Positions 26,909 to 36,111 of a stretch of 64,000 nucleotides of DNA are shown one piece after another (positions within the stretch are counted from its first letter, which is position 1; each line of letters begins with the position of its first letter). Made by a program: the position numbers and the translations under genes. Source of the DNA: Novosphingobium arvoryzae (lineage in GTDB: Bacteria; Pseudomonadota; Alphaproteobacteria; Sphingomonadales; Sphingomonadaceae); NCBI RefSeq assembly GCF_014652615.1, contig NZ_BMZD01000002.1, positions 62,001 to 126,000 of the forward strand. Reading direction: 5' to 3'. The notes below the pieces were generated by a model that worked only from the letters and a program-made list of their open reading frames with translations, was not told the origin of the DNA and made no database searches.

Positions 26909-27632
26909 CGGCGGCCTCCATCGCGCGGCGGCGCAGACGGGCCTCGGCCTGGTTGTCGGCCAGGATCATCCGCATCCGGGCCAGAACCACACCGCCGAAC
27001 AGCAGCGAGAAGCCGACCGTTGCGGCCAGCAGCGTCCAGAGAAACTCGGGCGCCATTTCAGACTTGCCCAGCGTGATGCTGGGGGGTTGGTGCAGGCTGT
27101 TCCACCACAGCACCGAATAATGAATGATCGGGATGTTAACCGCACCGACCAACCCGAAGATCGCCGGGATGCGCGACTGCCCGTCGCCATCCTTGCTCGC
27201 CGCGTCCGCCAGCGCGAGGTAGGACAGATAGAGGAAGAACAGCACCAGCATGCTGGTCAGGCGCCCGTCCCATACCCACCAGGTGCCCCATGCCGGACGC
27301 CCCCAGATCGAACCGGTCACCAGGCAGAGCAGCGCGAAGAACGCCCCCGGCACGGCAGCAGCGCGCGCGCCGATCCCGGCCAGCGGATGCCGCCACACCA
27401 GTTCGACAAAGCTGGCCACCGCAATCGCCGTCCATCCGCCCATGCCCAGCCAGGCGGCGGGGACGTGGATGAACAGGATTCGCACGGAATCGCCCTGCAG
27501 GCGCTCGGCCGGGGCATGGACCAGACCCCACCACAGCGATGCGGCCACCAGCAAGCCGCCCACGATCAACAGCGGAGCGGTCAGCGGCCGGGCCAGGCGA
27601 AGAAAACGGGCAGGATTTGCGAAGGCGTGCAT
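26901..27632 (-). CDS. ccmC: Haem transporter permease CcmC
   Basis: CcmC (243 residues, six membrane helices) loads haem onto CcmE. The WWD signature is WGTWWVWDGRLTSML, flanked by the conserved periplasmic His residues (FIHVPAAW and HYSVLWW regions). The start is put at the ATG at 27632 (MHAFANPARF) to match family N-termini; an ATG three codons upstream (27641) is possible. It is the first gene of ccmC-D-E-F-G-H-I; ccmA and ccmB, which usually precede it, are absent and must be elsewhere. Confidence 0.93.
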   Translation of the reverse strand: MHAFANPARFLRLARPLTAPLLIVGGLLVAASLWWGLVHAPAERLQGDSVRILFIHVPAAWLGMGGWTAIAVASFVELVWRHPLAGIGARAAAVPGAFFALLCLVTGSIWGRPAWGTWWVWDGRLTSMLVLFFLYLSYLALADAASKDGDGQSRIPAIFGLVGAVNIPIIHYSVLWWNSLHQPPSITLGKSEMAPEFLWTLLAATVGFSLLFGGVVLARMRMILADNQAEARLRRRAMEAADA

Positions 27633-27803
27633 GGGAGCCATCAAGCGAGTTCCCGCGCCCTTTGGCATTGCTTGCGAGCCGGAGCAAGGCAATTGCGCGG
27701 GCCACATCTGCAAACCGGCATCGGCAATCGGCAAACGCCACGAACGGCACCGCAGACCCGGCGGGACGCATGGCGATGTGCAGGAGATTTGGCAGTTCAG
27801 GAA

Positions 27804-27881
27804 TGGGGCGACCGATGGGGTTCGAACCCACGACCTCCGGTACCACAAACCGGCGCTCTAACCAGCTGAGCTACGGTCGCC
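27804..27881 (-). tRNA. tRNA-His (anticodon GTG)
   Basis: The minus strand folds into a complete cloverleaf. The acceptor arm is GCGACCG with its complement, with a genome-encoded G at position -1 (27881) facing C73, and CCA is encoded (27806-27804). D-arm AGCTCAGCTGGTTAGAGC, anticodon loop TTGTGGT with GTG, and T-arm GGTTCGAACC are canonical. G-1:C73 is the identity element for HisRS. Confidence 0.97.
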
Positions 27882-28109
27882 ACATTCTGAAAGGCCGGAT
27901 GCGATCCGCATCGCTGGCCGTGCAGCGGACCGGCGGCAAGCCGCGTTCCGTGCAGGCGCGGCCCTTTGCACAGGCCGCGCGGAATGGGAAGCGAAAATTG
28001 CGCGGCAAAGATGCCGGCGGCTGATTTCGACCCGGTTAAGGCCGAGTCGACGCGGCGCGAAATCATGGTTGAGATTCTTTTGCGCGGACGCGCCGCCACT
28101 GGCGAATCC

Positions 28110-28117
28110 TTAACCAT
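28110..28117. promoter_or_regulatory. TTAACCAT box upstream of the PilZ gene
   Basis: The octamer TTAACCAT, found in many Caulobacter CtrA/SciP-bound promoters, lies about 47 bases before the chosen PilZ start. It is short, so this is only suggestive. Confidence 0.3.
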
Positions 28118-28163
28118 CCCGCGTTACCCCTTGCGGAGAGACACCCAACGAGTCGCCAAGAAA

Positions 28164-28496
28164 ATGCCAGCCAAAACAAAACAACAACAAAGACTTGCCG
28201 AAACCACCCGCCCCCTGACCCGCAAAGCGTCGCGGCGCCCCGCCCGCGGCGAGGTGGCCGTCCGTTCCTCGCATGGCGACCGGACCCAGGCCGGGCTGCA
28301 TGACTTTTCGGCCTTCGGGTGCAACATCATCAGCGATGCGGCATGGCTGCGGCTCGGCTCGTTCGTGACGCTCACGCTGAGCGAGGACATTTCCACCCAG
28401 GCGATCGTGCGCTGGGTGCGCGACGGTTCGTGCGGAGTCGAGTTCCTGCGCCCGCTGCCCTACGCCGATGCGGAGCTGCTGGCCGCGCAGTTCTGA
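28164..28496 (+). CDS. PilZ-domain c-di-GMP-binding protein
   Basis: From the ATG at 28164 this is a 110-residue single-domain PilZ protein: a basic N-terminal tail with the ligand-binding RxxxR-type region (RKASRRPARGEVAV) and a beta-barrel containing HDFSAFGCNIIS (a variant of D/NxSxxG) and VRWVRDGSCGVEFL. Such proteins bind cyclic di-GMP and pass the signal to a partner. The start is uncertain: an ATG at 28065 would add 33 residues, and neither has a good ribosome site. It converges on rpmE with a shared terminator. Confidence 0.8.
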   Translation: MPAKTKQQQRLAETTRPLTRKASRRPARGEVAVRSSHGDRTQAGLHDFSAFGCNIISDAAWLRLGSFVTLTLSEDISTQAIVRWVRDGSCGVEFLRPLPYADAELLAAQF

Positions 28497-28532
28497 CGCG
28501 GCCGATCTGGCAGCCGCCGCTATGCAAAACGA

Positions 28533-28560
28533 AAAAGGGCGGCCAAACGGCCGCCCTTTT
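28533..28560. terminator. Bidirectional terminator between the PilZ gene and rpmE
   Basis: A perfect 12-bp inverted repeat (AAAAGGGCGGCC with its complement, loop AAAC) has A/T tracts at both edges, so it can stop transcription from both sides between these convergent genes. Confidence 0.92.
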
Positions 28561-28583
28561 GCATTGTGGCAGGTTGCCGCCGC

Positions 28584-28808
28584 TCACTTCTTGAGCGTGA
28601 GGCCACCAAAGCGCTTGTTGAACTGGGCAACGCGGCCACCCTGGTCAACCTGACGGGTGCCGCCGGTCCATGCCGGGTGCGACGCCGGGTCGATTTCCAG
28701 CGCCAGCGTGTCGCCTTCCTTGCCCCAGGTGGAGCGGGTTTCGAACACGGTGCCGTCGGTCATCTGCACCTTGATCATGTGGTAATCGGGATGGATATCG
28801 GCCTTCAT
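28584..28808 (-). CDS. rpmE: Ribosomal protein L31
   Basis: L31 (74 residues, [10 protein letters not shown] start) of the large ribosomal subunit. It contains no cysteine, so it is the zinc-free (C-minus) form common in alphaproteobacteria. It sits downstream of fabZ on the same strand after 95 bases and ends at a bidirectional terminator. Confidence 0.96.
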   Translation of the reverse strand: MKADIHPDYHMIKVQMTDGTVFETRSTWGKEGDTLALEIDPASHPAWTGGTRQVDQGGRVAQFNKRFGGLTLKK

Positions 28809-28903
28809 CGTTCAACTCTTTCGCTAGGGCCGGTTCCGACCGGCCTGAAAAGGAAGCGGCGCGCATAACCGCGCCGCCGGGATTTGTCCAGCTTTCGCTG
28901 CGA

Positions 28904-29389
28904 TCAGGCGTCCGCGATCATGGCGGTGAACTGCACGTCGCAGGTCACCTTGCCCTCGATCGAGGCCTTGCCCCAGAACTTGCAGACCCGTGCGCGCTTC
29001 TGCACGAAGCCAACTTCCAGGTCGAGCAGCACGCCAGGTTCCACCGGAGCGCGGAACTTCGCCTCGTCGATCGACATGAAATAGACCAGCTTGCCCGACC
29101 CGGCGAGGTCCAGCGATTCAATCGCCAGGATCGCCGCCGTCTGGGCCAGCGCCTCGATCTGCAAGACCCCCGGCATGATCGGGCGGCCCGGAAAGTGGCC
29201 CTGGAAGAACTGTTCGTTGAAGGTCACCGCCTTCACCGCGTGGATCTTCTCGCCCACTTCCAGCGCCTTCACCCGGTCCACCAGCAACAGTGGATACCGG
29301 TGCGGCAGCGCGTTCAGGATCTTGCGGATGTCATAGTCCAGCACGGCGGCCGCAGCCGCCGCGCTTTCACCTTGGGTCGTCTCGCTCAT
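28904..29389 (-). CDS. fabZ: 3-hydroxyacyl-ACP dehydratase FabZ
   Basis: FabZ (161 residues) is a hot-dog-fold dehydratase of fatty-acid elongation. Catalytic H65 lies in [13 protein letters not shown] and E79 in [10 protein letters not shown]. The ATG at 29389 with a GGGGG ribosome site is preferred to the TTG at 29401. In most Gram-negatives fabZ sits between lpxD and lpxA; here both are missing and ompH is directly upstream. Confidence 0.96.
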   Translation of the reverse strand: MSETTQGESAAAAAAVLDYDIRKILNALPHRYPLLLVDRVKALEVGEKIHAVKAVTFNEQFFQGHFPGRPIMPGVLQIEALAQTAAILAIESLDLAGSGKLVYFMSIDEAKFRAPVEPGVLLDLEVGFVQKRARVCKFWGKASIEGKVTCDVQFTAMIADA

Positions 29390-29410
29390 CGCTGCCCCCA
29401 ACGATTTCGC

Positions 29411-30193
29411 TTAGCGGCCTTCGGGCTGCGGACCGGCCGGGGTCACCGGACGCGGGGCCGGAGCCGGAGTGCCAGCGGCAGGCGCGGCGGCAGCCGGAGC
29501 CGCACCGCCCTGTGCCGCAGCAGCCTGGGCAGCCTGCTGGGCGCGGGCTTCGCGCACCTGGCGCGGTTCCCACCCAGCCGGCGGAACCAGCTGCGCGCTG
29601 GGGATCAGCACGTTGAGTTCAGCCACGATTTCGTCGGTCAGGTCATAGCTGACCGAGCGGGCGATCACGGCGTTGGGCTGCAGCAGCAGCGAAACCTTCG
29701 CCTTGGTCATCGCCTGCTGCACGGCCTGATCCAGCTTGGCTTCGATCTGTTCGGCGACATAGGCTTCCGACAGCGCCACCGGCATCAGCTGCTGCTGGAT
29801 TTCCTGCTTGCCGCGTTCCTGGATCTCCTGGATCACCTTGGCCTGCTGCTGCAGCGCAGGCACGTTCGGCTTGGCGGCGCGGCGATCGGCCTCGAACTTG
29901 TCGACCAGCGGCTTCAGCTGGTTTTCCAGCGCCTGACCGCGCGCGTTCGCGCCGTCGAAGTTCGGCTTGTAGGTCACCGGGCGCTGCTGTTCGGCCACGC
30001 GGAAAGCGTCCGAGTTGGCAATCGCGGCGTCCAGGCTGGCCACGGCGATACCCTGCACGGCCACCGGACCGGCGGCAGCGGCGGGGGCGGCTTCGTCGCC
30101 CTTCTTCTTGTCCTTGGCGGCGAGCGCCGGCTGCGCGGTGGCGGCGGCGATAAGGAGGCTGGCGACCAGCGCCGGCTTGCTGAACTTGGTCAT
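29411..30193 (-). CDS. OmpH/Skp-family periplasmic chaperone
   Basis: This 260-residue exported protein has a signal peptide (~1-25, cleavage after ALA) and a long, Gln/Ala/Lys-rich helical region (~85-180) typical of the prongs of Skp (OmpH), the chaperone that escorts outer-membrane proteins to BamA. Residues after ~215 are a low-complexity Ala/Pro tail not found in E. coli Skp. Its start shares a base with the bamA stop, in line with the family's usual position. Confidence 0.88.
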   Translation of the reverse strand: MTKFSKPALVASLLIAAATAQPALAAKDKKKGDEAAPAAAAGPVAVQGIAVASLDAAIANSDAFRVAEQQRPVTYKPNFDGANARGQALENQLKPLVDKFEADRRAAKPNVPALQQQAKVIQEIQERGKQEIQQQLMPVALSEAYVAEQIEAKLDQAVQQAMTKAKVSLLLQPNAVIARSVSYDLTDEIVAELNVLIPSAQLVPPAGWEPRQVREARAQQAAQAAAAQGGAAPAAAAPAAGTPAPAPRPVTPAGPQPEGR

Positions 30194-32895
30194 CAGAATT
30201 GGGTTCCTACGTTAAAGGTAAAGCTCTTGGTGTCGTCGCCCGGCCGCTTCATCAGCACCTTGGCAAAGTCGATGCGGAACGGCCCGAACGGCGAGTTCCA
30301 GTTCACGCCGACGCCGACGGAAATGCGCGGCTTGATCGAATCGCCCACGAACACTTCCTGGAACGGCGAAACGCTGCTGCCCAGCGCGGTGTTGGCGTTG
30401 CCGGTCAGGCACGAAGGCGGATTGGGGTTGGTCGGGCTGGTCACCTGCGACGTCGAAGTGGCGTTGCAGCTGGCGTCGACCGCATCGATCTGCAGATAGA
30501 GCGGATTGCCGGCCGTATCGCGCGACGGGATGAAGATGCCGTTCGGGAACGGGCTGGACTGCAGCAGCGGCTTGCGCACGCCCCAGACCGAACCGATATC
30601 CATGAACACCGACGGGCGCAGACCCATTTCGCGCGCACCCGAGCCGAGCGGAATTTCCAGCTCGAAGTGCGTCAGGTAGTAGTACTTGCCGCCCAGCGCG
30701 TCATCGACCACCTGGTTGCGGTCGGTGATGACCACGGGGTTGCCCGCACCGTCATCGACGATCGGCTGACGGATCACGCGCGGGCCGACGCCGCGAATGT
30801 CGAAGCCGCGCATTTCCGGCTCGCCCAGGTAGAACCGGTCGGTCAGACGCACATCGTCGATGCCCGTCGCCGCGCCGCCCCGGTTTTCCAGCGACTTGAT
30901 CGCGCCGGCTTCGCCGCGGATCGAGAAGATGAAGCCCTTGCCCAGCGGCCAGTACTGCGAGGCATTGGCGCGCAGGCGGGCATACTTCACCGACCCGCCC
31001 AGCCCGGCGAATTCCGCCGTGACCGACGCCGCCCGCCCGCGCGAGGGGCGCATGCGGTTGTCGAGCGTGTCATAGATCAGCGACATGCCCAGGATCGAGC
31101 TGGTCCGCTTGCCCAGCGCCTCGCAGAGATAGCGGCCCGCCAGCAGCGGATCGCATTCATTGAGGGTCGGGTTGACGCGGTTGGTGAAGAACTGGCTCTT
31201 GTCGAGCGAGATGTCGTCGATGTTGAACGTATAGCTACCCACCGCCGAGATATATTCGGTCAGCGGAATGCCCGCGCGGACCTGGAAGCCGGTGGTCGCC
31301 TGCTTGTAGGTCGTGTTGCGCGAATTGTTCAGGTAGTTGAACGAGTTGTAGTCACGCCGATAGACGTTGACGCCGAGCGAGATGTTGCGATCGAACACAT
31401 AGGGTTCGGTGAAGCTGACTTCGGCGCTCTTCGAATAGTTCGAATACGACAGCGAGAGGCCGATGGTCTGCCCGCGCCCCCGGAAGTTGCGCTGCTGGAT
31501 CGAGCCCTGGAAGATCAGCTTTTCAAGGCTGGAATAGCCGGCCGAGAGCTGAAGTTCGCCGGTCGGCTTTTCCTCGACGTTGGCTTCCAGCACGATCCGG
31601 TCGGGAGCGCTACCGCTCTTCTGCTCGACTTCGAACTTTTCCTGGAAATAGCCGAGCGAGTTGATGCGGTTGGTCGACCGCTTAACCTGCAGCGAGTTGA
31701 ACGCATCGCCTTCGGCCAAACGGAATTCGCGGCGCACCACCTTGTCCTGGGTGAGCGTGTTGCCGTTGACGTCGATCTTCTCGACATAGACGCGCGGTGC
31801 TTCGGCGATCTGGAAGGTAATCCCCATCGTCAGGTCGTCCTTACTACGGTCGTAGCTGGGACGGACATCGGCGAAGGCGTAACCGAAAGTGCCGGCGGTT
31901 TCGTTCAGCTTGTCGATCGTGTCCTCGACCAGCTTGGCGTTGTACCAGTCACCCTTCTTCATCGGCAGCTGGCGAGCCAGCACTTCGCCGTCGAAATCGC
32001 GCAGCTGGCTTTCCACCTTGACGTCGGCGAACTTGTAGCGCTGCCCTTCCTCGACCACGTAGGTCAGGATGAAGTCCTTCTTGTCCGGCGTCAGCTCGGC
32101 CACGGCCGACACGATGCGGAAATCGGCATAGCCCTGCGTCAGGTAGAACTGGCGCAGCTTCTGCTGGTCGAACGCCATCCGGTCCGGGTCATAGCTGGTG
32201 CCGGAGCTGAAGATGCGGGTCAGCCCGGTTTCCTTGGTGACCATTTCATCCTTCAGATCGCCATCGTCGAAATTCTCGTTCCCGATGATGTTGATCTTGC
32301 GGACCTTGGACTTGGGGCCTTCGCTGATTTCATAGACGATATCGACGCGGTTCTGGTCGAGCTGGACCATCTTCGGTTCGACCAGCGCGGCGAACCGGCC
32401 CTGGCGCTTGTACAGCTCGATGATGCGGGCCACATCCGCGCGGACCTTGGAGCGGGTAAAGATCTGGCGCGGGGACAGCTTGATTTCGGGGAGGATCTTC
32501 TCCTCCTTCAGGCGCTTGTTCCCTTCCAGGATGATCCGGTTGACCACCGGGTTTTCCTTGACCTGAATGGTCACCGCGCCGCTGTTGTTGCTGATCTGAA
32601 CGTCAGAGAACAGCTCGGTTGCGAACAGGTCCTTCAGCGCCATGTCGGCGGCGACCTGGGTATAGGGCTGGCCCAGCCGCAGCTTGATGTAGGAGCGGAT
32701 CGTATCCGGCTCCAGCCGCTGCGAGCCGATCACGCTGATCGAGGTGATCGTTTCCACCACGGCGGGCGCTTCGGCGGGGGCAGCGGCGGGCGCAGGCGCC
32801 GCACCGGTCTGGGCCAGCGCCGCAGCGGGCAGGCCGGCCAGGATGGTCGTACCCAGCAAGGCCGCGGTCAGGCGGAAGTTGGCAGTGCAGTCCAT
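30193..32895 (-). CDS. bamA: Outer-membrane assembly factor BamA
   Basis: BamA (900 residues) inserts beta-barrel proteins into the outer membrane. A signal peptide (~1-27, cleavage near ALA-Q) is followed by an Ala/Pro-rich linker, five POTRA domains (roughly residues 50-470) and the 16-strand Omp85 barrel, ending with the C-terminal aromatic residue expected of a barrel protein (NVGTQF). The ATG at 32895 gives a proper signal peptide; the longer frame to 33021 does not. It sits between rseP and ompH as in most proteobacteria. Confidence 0.96.
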   Translation of the reverse strand: MDCTANFRLTAALLGTTILAGLPAAALAQTGAAPAPAAAPAEAPAVVETITSISVIGSQRLEPDTIRSYIKLRLGQPYTQVAADMALKDLFATELFSDVQISNNSGAVTIQVKENPVVNRIILEGNKRLKEEKILPEIKLSPRQIFTRSKVRADVARIIELYKRQGRFAALVEPKMVQLDQNRVDIVYEISEGPKSKVRKINIIGNENFDDGDLKDEMVTKETGLTRIFSSGTSYDPDRMAFDQQKLRQFYLTQGYADFRIVSAVAELTPDKKDFILTYVVEEGQRYKFADVKVESQLRDFDGEVLARQLPMKKGDWYNAKLVEDTIDKLNETAGTFGYAFADVRPSYDRSKDDLTMGITFQIAEAPRVYVEKIDVNGNTLTQDKVVRREFRLAEGDAFNSLQVKRSTNRINSLGYFQEKFEVEQKSGSAPDRIVLEANVEEKPTGELQLSAGYSSLEKLIFQGSIQQRNFRGRGQTIGLSLSYSNYSKSAEVSFTEPYVFDRNISLGVNVYRRDYNSFNYLNNSRNTTYKQATTGFQVRAGIPLTEYISAVGSYTFNIDDISLDKSQFFTNRVNPTLNECDPLLAGRYLCEALGKRTSSILGMSLIYDTLDNRMRPSRGRAASVTAEFAGLGGSVKYARLRANASQYWPLGKGFIFSIRGEAGAIKSLENRGGAATGIDDVRLTDRFYLGEPEMRGFDIRGVGPRVIRQPIVDDGAGNPVVITDRNQVVDDALGGKYYYLTHFELEIPLGSGAREMGLRPSVFMDIGSVWGVRKPLLQSSPFPNGIFIPSRDTAGNPLYLQIDAVDASCNATSTSQVTSPTNPNPPSCLTGNANTALGSSVSPFQEVFVGDSIKPRISVGVGVNWNSPFGPFRIDFAKVLMKRPGDDTKSFTFNVGTQF

Positions 32896-33072
32896 AGGGC
32901 GTTGGTCTTTCGGCACGGCTGTTCCCGTCAATTGTGCATTTCGCCTGCCGCCCACCCCCGTGCGGGGCGCCAAGCGCACTGCAGACACGTCGCCGCCCTC
33001 TGCCCGATGCGTCACCGCCAATCAAGCAGGGTTGGCCAAACCGTCCGCAGTTAATTTCCCATCCAGTCCCGC

Positions 33073-34188
33073 CTACTTGCCGAAAATCGGCAACGAGGCG
33101 AGGTCGTTCAAAGTCACGAACAGCATCAGTCCCAGCACGAAGGCCAGTCCGGTGCGGAACGCCCGTTCCTGACTGCGCGCACCCAGCGGTTTACGGCGGA
33201 CTGCTTCCGCGGCGTAGAAAACCAGGTGCCCACCGTCGAGCGTCGGGATTGGCAGGAGGTTGATGAATGCCAAGTTAATTGAAATCAGCGCCGCGAAGGA
33301 CACGAATTCCAGCCAGCCGAGCGACAGCCGCTCGCCCGAATACTTGGCAATCTTGATAGGTCCGCCCAGCTCCTCGACCGAGCGTTCGCCGGTGATGATC
33401 TGGCGCAGGCCCTCCACCATCGTCCGCACGATCCCCAGCGACTGGTCGAACCCGGCCGTGACCGCGCCGACCGGCCCGACGTCCTCGAACTTCATGCCTG
33501 CAGACCGCACGCCGAGCAGCCCGCGCCGCAATTCGTTGCCGAACTGGTCATGCTGCACATCGGTCAGCAGCGTGATCGGCACCGAGGTTTCGATGCCGCC
33601 ACGCTGATACGTCACCGTCACCGTCTTGCCGGGATTGAGCGTCACCCGCTCGGCAATGTCGAAGAACGTCTCGATCCGGTCGCCATCGATGGCAACGATC
33701 CGGTCGCCCTCTTTCAGCCCCGCAACTTTCGCGGGCGAGTTGTCGGAAAATCCGCCCACTTCGGGGCTGGCCGTGGGCACGCCGTAAGCGAGGTTGAACG
33801 CGGCGAAGATCGCCACCGCGACAAACAGGTTCATCAGCGGCCCGGCCAGCACGATCAGGCTGCGTTGCCACAGCTTCGCGCCCTGGAAGGTGCCGCGCAG
33901 TTCCTCGCGGCTGGCATCGGCCAGCGCCGGATCGGGCACCGAGGCCGCGTTCATGTCGCCCGCGAACTGGACATAGCCGCCCAGCGGCAAGGCGCAGAGT
34001 TTCCAGCGGGTGCCGCGCTTGTCGGTCCACCCGGCCAGTTCCTTGCCAAAGCCGACCGCGAACGCCTCTGCCCGCACGCCGAACAGGCGGCCGACCAGGT
34101 AGTGGCCCAGCTCGTGCAGCACCACCAGCGGCCCCAGCACCAGCAGGAACGCGCCCATCATCATCAGCACCGACGGGGAATTGTCCAA
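33073..34188 (-). CDS. rseP: Site-2 zinc metalloprotease RseP
   Basis: RseP is an intramembrane protease that releases extracytoplasmic stress signals. It has the zinc motif HELGH at residues 25-29, a central PDZ domain (around DNSPAKVAGLKEGDRI) and the second active-site motif NLLPIPTLDGGH. I choose a TTG start at 34188, giving 371 residues: GGAG lies 10 bases upstream, the dxr stop is one base away, and the resulting N-terminus places the first helix correctly. The in-frame ATGs at residues 9-11 would cut that helix short. Confidence 0.92.
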   Translation of the reverse strand: MDNSPSVLMMMGAFLLVLGPLVVLHELGHYLVGRLFGVRAEAFAVGFGKELAGWTDKRGTRWKLCALPLGGYVQFAGDMNAASVPDPALADASREELRGTFQGAKLWQRSLIVLAGPLMNLFVAVAIFAAFNLAYGVPTASPEVGGFSDNSPAKVAGLKEGDRIVAIDGDRIETFFDIAERVTLNPGKTVTVTYQRGGIETSVPITLLTDVQHDQFGNELRRGLLGVRSAGMKFEDVGPVGAVTAGFDQSLGIVRTMVEGLRQIITGERSVEELGGPIKIAKYSGERLSLGWLEFVSFAALISINLAFINLLPIPTLDGGHLVFYAAEAVRRKPLGARSQERAFRTGLAFVLGLMLFVTLNDLASLPIFGK

Positions 34189-34189
34189 G

Positions 34190-35341
34190 TTACAGCGTCT
34201 CCAGCAATTCGCGCGCCCGCACCCGCGCCTGCGCATCGGCCGCGATCACCGCGTCGAGCGTCAGGGGCGCCGGCAGGGCAAGCTGCTCCAGCATCCGTTC
34301 CACCACTACGGGGATCCTGGTGAACCCGATCTGACCGGCGAGGAACGCGGCCACGGCCACTTCATTCGCGGCATTGAGCACCGCGGGGGCGGCCCCGCCC
34401 GCCTCTGCCGCCTGCCGCGCCAGGCGCGTGGCAGGAAAGCGCACTTCATCGGGCGCTCGGAAGGTCAGCTCGCCAATCGCGGCAAGGTCCAGCGGCGCAC
34501 ACGGCGTGTCCATCCGTGCGGGCCAGGCCAGCGTCGAGGCGATCGGCACGCGCATGTCGGACGGGCCAAGCTGCGCCAGCGTCGATCCGTCACGGTATTC
34601 CACCATCGAATGGATGACCGATTGCGGATGGACGATGATCCGCAGCCGCTCCAGCCCGACCGGGAACAAGTGCCAGGCCTCGATCAGTTCAAGGCCCTTG
34701 TTGAACATCGTCGCGCTATCGACGCTGATCTTCGCACCCATATCCCAGTTGGGATGCTTGATCGCCTGCGCGGGGGTGGCGGCGTGCAGCTGATCCAGCG
34801 ACCAGTCGCGGAACGGACCGCCGCTGGCCGTCAGGGTAATCCAGCGCACATCGGCCAGATCGTTGCCCTGCAGACACTGGAAGATCGCGTTGTGTTCGGA
34901 ATCGACCGGCAGCAGCGTGGCGCCGTGGCGCTCCACCGCCTGCATCATCACGTCCCCGGCGGAAACCAGCGCCTCCTTGTTGGCCAACGCGACGGTCTTG
35001 CCGCACTCGATCGCGGCCATCGCCGGGGCAAGGCCCGCGCAGCCGACAATTGCCGCCACGGTCACGTCCGCCCCGCGCGCTGCCGCCTCGACCAGCGCCG
35101 CCGCCCCGCCTGCCGCCGCGATGCCGGTTCCGGCCAGCGCCTCGCGCAGCGCGGGCAGGCTGGCCTCGTCTGCCACGACCGCGATTTCCGCGCCAAATTC
35201 GCGGGCCAGCCGGGCAAGGTCTGCGGCATTACCATTGGCCGTCAGCGCCACGACCCGCCAGTCCTGCGGCGCGCGCCGGATCAGGTCGAGCGTCGATGCG
35301 CCGATGGAGCCGGTTGCCCCAAGGACCGAGATCGTGCGCAT
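34190..35341 (-). CDS. dxr: 1-deoxy-D-xylulose-5-phosphate reductoisomerase
   Basis: Dxr (383 residues) makes methylerythritol 4-phosphate, the second step of the MEP isoprenoid pathway, using NADPH. The N-terminal nucleotide motif is GATGSIGASTLDLI; metal and substrate residues are in LPVDSEHNAIFQC and TASGGPFRD, and the NPNWDMGAKI-type motif is KHPNWDMGAKISVDSATM. It is followed by rseP after one base and preceded by cdsA, feeding the isoprenoid chain used by uppS. Confidence 0.97.
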   Translation of the reverse strand: MRTISVLGATGSIGASTLDLIRRAPQDWRVVALTANGNAADLARLAREFGAEIAVVADEASLPALREALAGTGIAAAGGAAALVEAAARGADVTVAAIVGCAGLAPAMAAIECGKTVALANKEALVSAGDVMMQAVERHGATLLPVDSEHNAIFQCLQGNDLADVRWITLTASGGPFRDWSLDQLHAATPAQAIKHPNWDMGAKISVDSATMFNKGLELIEAWHLFPVGLERLRIIVHPQSVIHSMVEYRDGSTLAQLGPSDMRVPIASTLAWPARMDTPCAPLDLAAIGELTFRAPDEVRFPATRLARQAAEAGGAAPAVLNAANEVAVAAFLAGQIGFTRIPVVVERMLEQLALPAPLTLDAVIAADAQARVRARELLETL

Positions 35342-35346
35342 CGGCC

Positions 35347-36111
35347 TCAGCCCCCGGTCCGGCCCAGGATCGATACCAGCGCCAGTGCGAACAGCACCGC
35401 CAGCAGGCCATCGACCCGGTCGAACAACCCGCCGTGGCCGGGGATCAGCCGCCCCGAATCCTTCACGCCCGCACGGCGCTTCATCCAGCTTTCAAAGAAG
35501 TCGCCCGCCTGCGCGATCACCGCCACGGCGGGGCCCGCCAGGATGATCAGCCGCCACGGGATCAGCAGTTCCGGCGCGGCCGAACTGACCGTCACGCCGT
35601 TCACCGTCGTCACCGCGATGTCGTCCGGCCCCAGCACGTCCGCGAATTTCCAGCTGAGCCAATAGGCCAGCGCCATACCCCCGCCCGCGCCCAGCATCCC
35701 GCCAGCCAAGCCGGTCCAGGTCTTGGACGGGCTGATCGCGGGCGCGATCTTCGGCCCGCCAAAAGTGCGCCCGGCAAAGTAGGCGCCAATATCGGTGCCG
35801 ATCACCGCCAGCACCACCACCAGCACCGTCGCCACGCCATAATCGCCCAGCCGCAGGCCGAACAGCACCAGCGCCGCCATCCCGACATAGATGAACCCGC
35901 CCAGCAGCCATGCCGCCAGCCGCGTGCCGGTTGCCGCAAAGGCCTTGGCCAGCGTGGCAAATTCCCAGAACGTGCCGAGCGCGACCAGTGCCACGAACCC
36001 GGCCCAGACCGCCCCGCCCAGCCCCAGCGCCGTCCCCGCCACCGCGATCATCACCACGGCGGATGCGGCGCGCACCGGCAAGTCGGACTTCTTCACGTCA
36101 GCGTCCGCCAT
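35347..36111 (-). CDS. cdsA: Phosphatidate cytidylyltransferase CdsA
   Basis: CdsA makes CDP-diacylglycerol, the precursor used by PgsA and PssA, both encoded in this window. From the ATG at 36111 it has 254 residues and about seven membrane helices. The C-terminal family signature is present ([12 protein letters not shown], then [18 protein letters not shown] and [11 protein letters not shown]). The start lies inside the uppS 3' end (14-base overlap). Confidence 0.95.
   Translation of the reverse strand: MADADVKKSDLPVRAASAVVMIAVAGTALGLGGAVWAGFVALVALGTFWEFATLAKAFAATGTRLAAWLLGGFIYVGMAALVLFGLRLGDYGVATVLVVVLAVIGTDIGAYFAGRTFGGPKIAPAISPSKTWTGLAGGMLGAGGGMALAYWLSWKFADVLGPDDIAVTTVNGVTVSSAAPELLIPWRLIILAGPAVAVIAQAGDFFESWMKRRAGVKDSGRLIPGHGGLFDRVDGLLAVLFALALVSILGRTGG

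Noticed and set aside
27882-28163. Coding sequence between tRNA-His and the PilZ gene
   Set aside because: The only open frames start at TTG or lack ribosome sites and conserved content; I see nothing supportable beyond the TTAACCAT box.
30199-33054. A 951-codon open frame antisense to bamA
   Set aside because: High-GC codon bias leaves stop-free frames opposite real genes; the product is Arg/Ala/Val-rich with no domain, while bamA is unmistakable.
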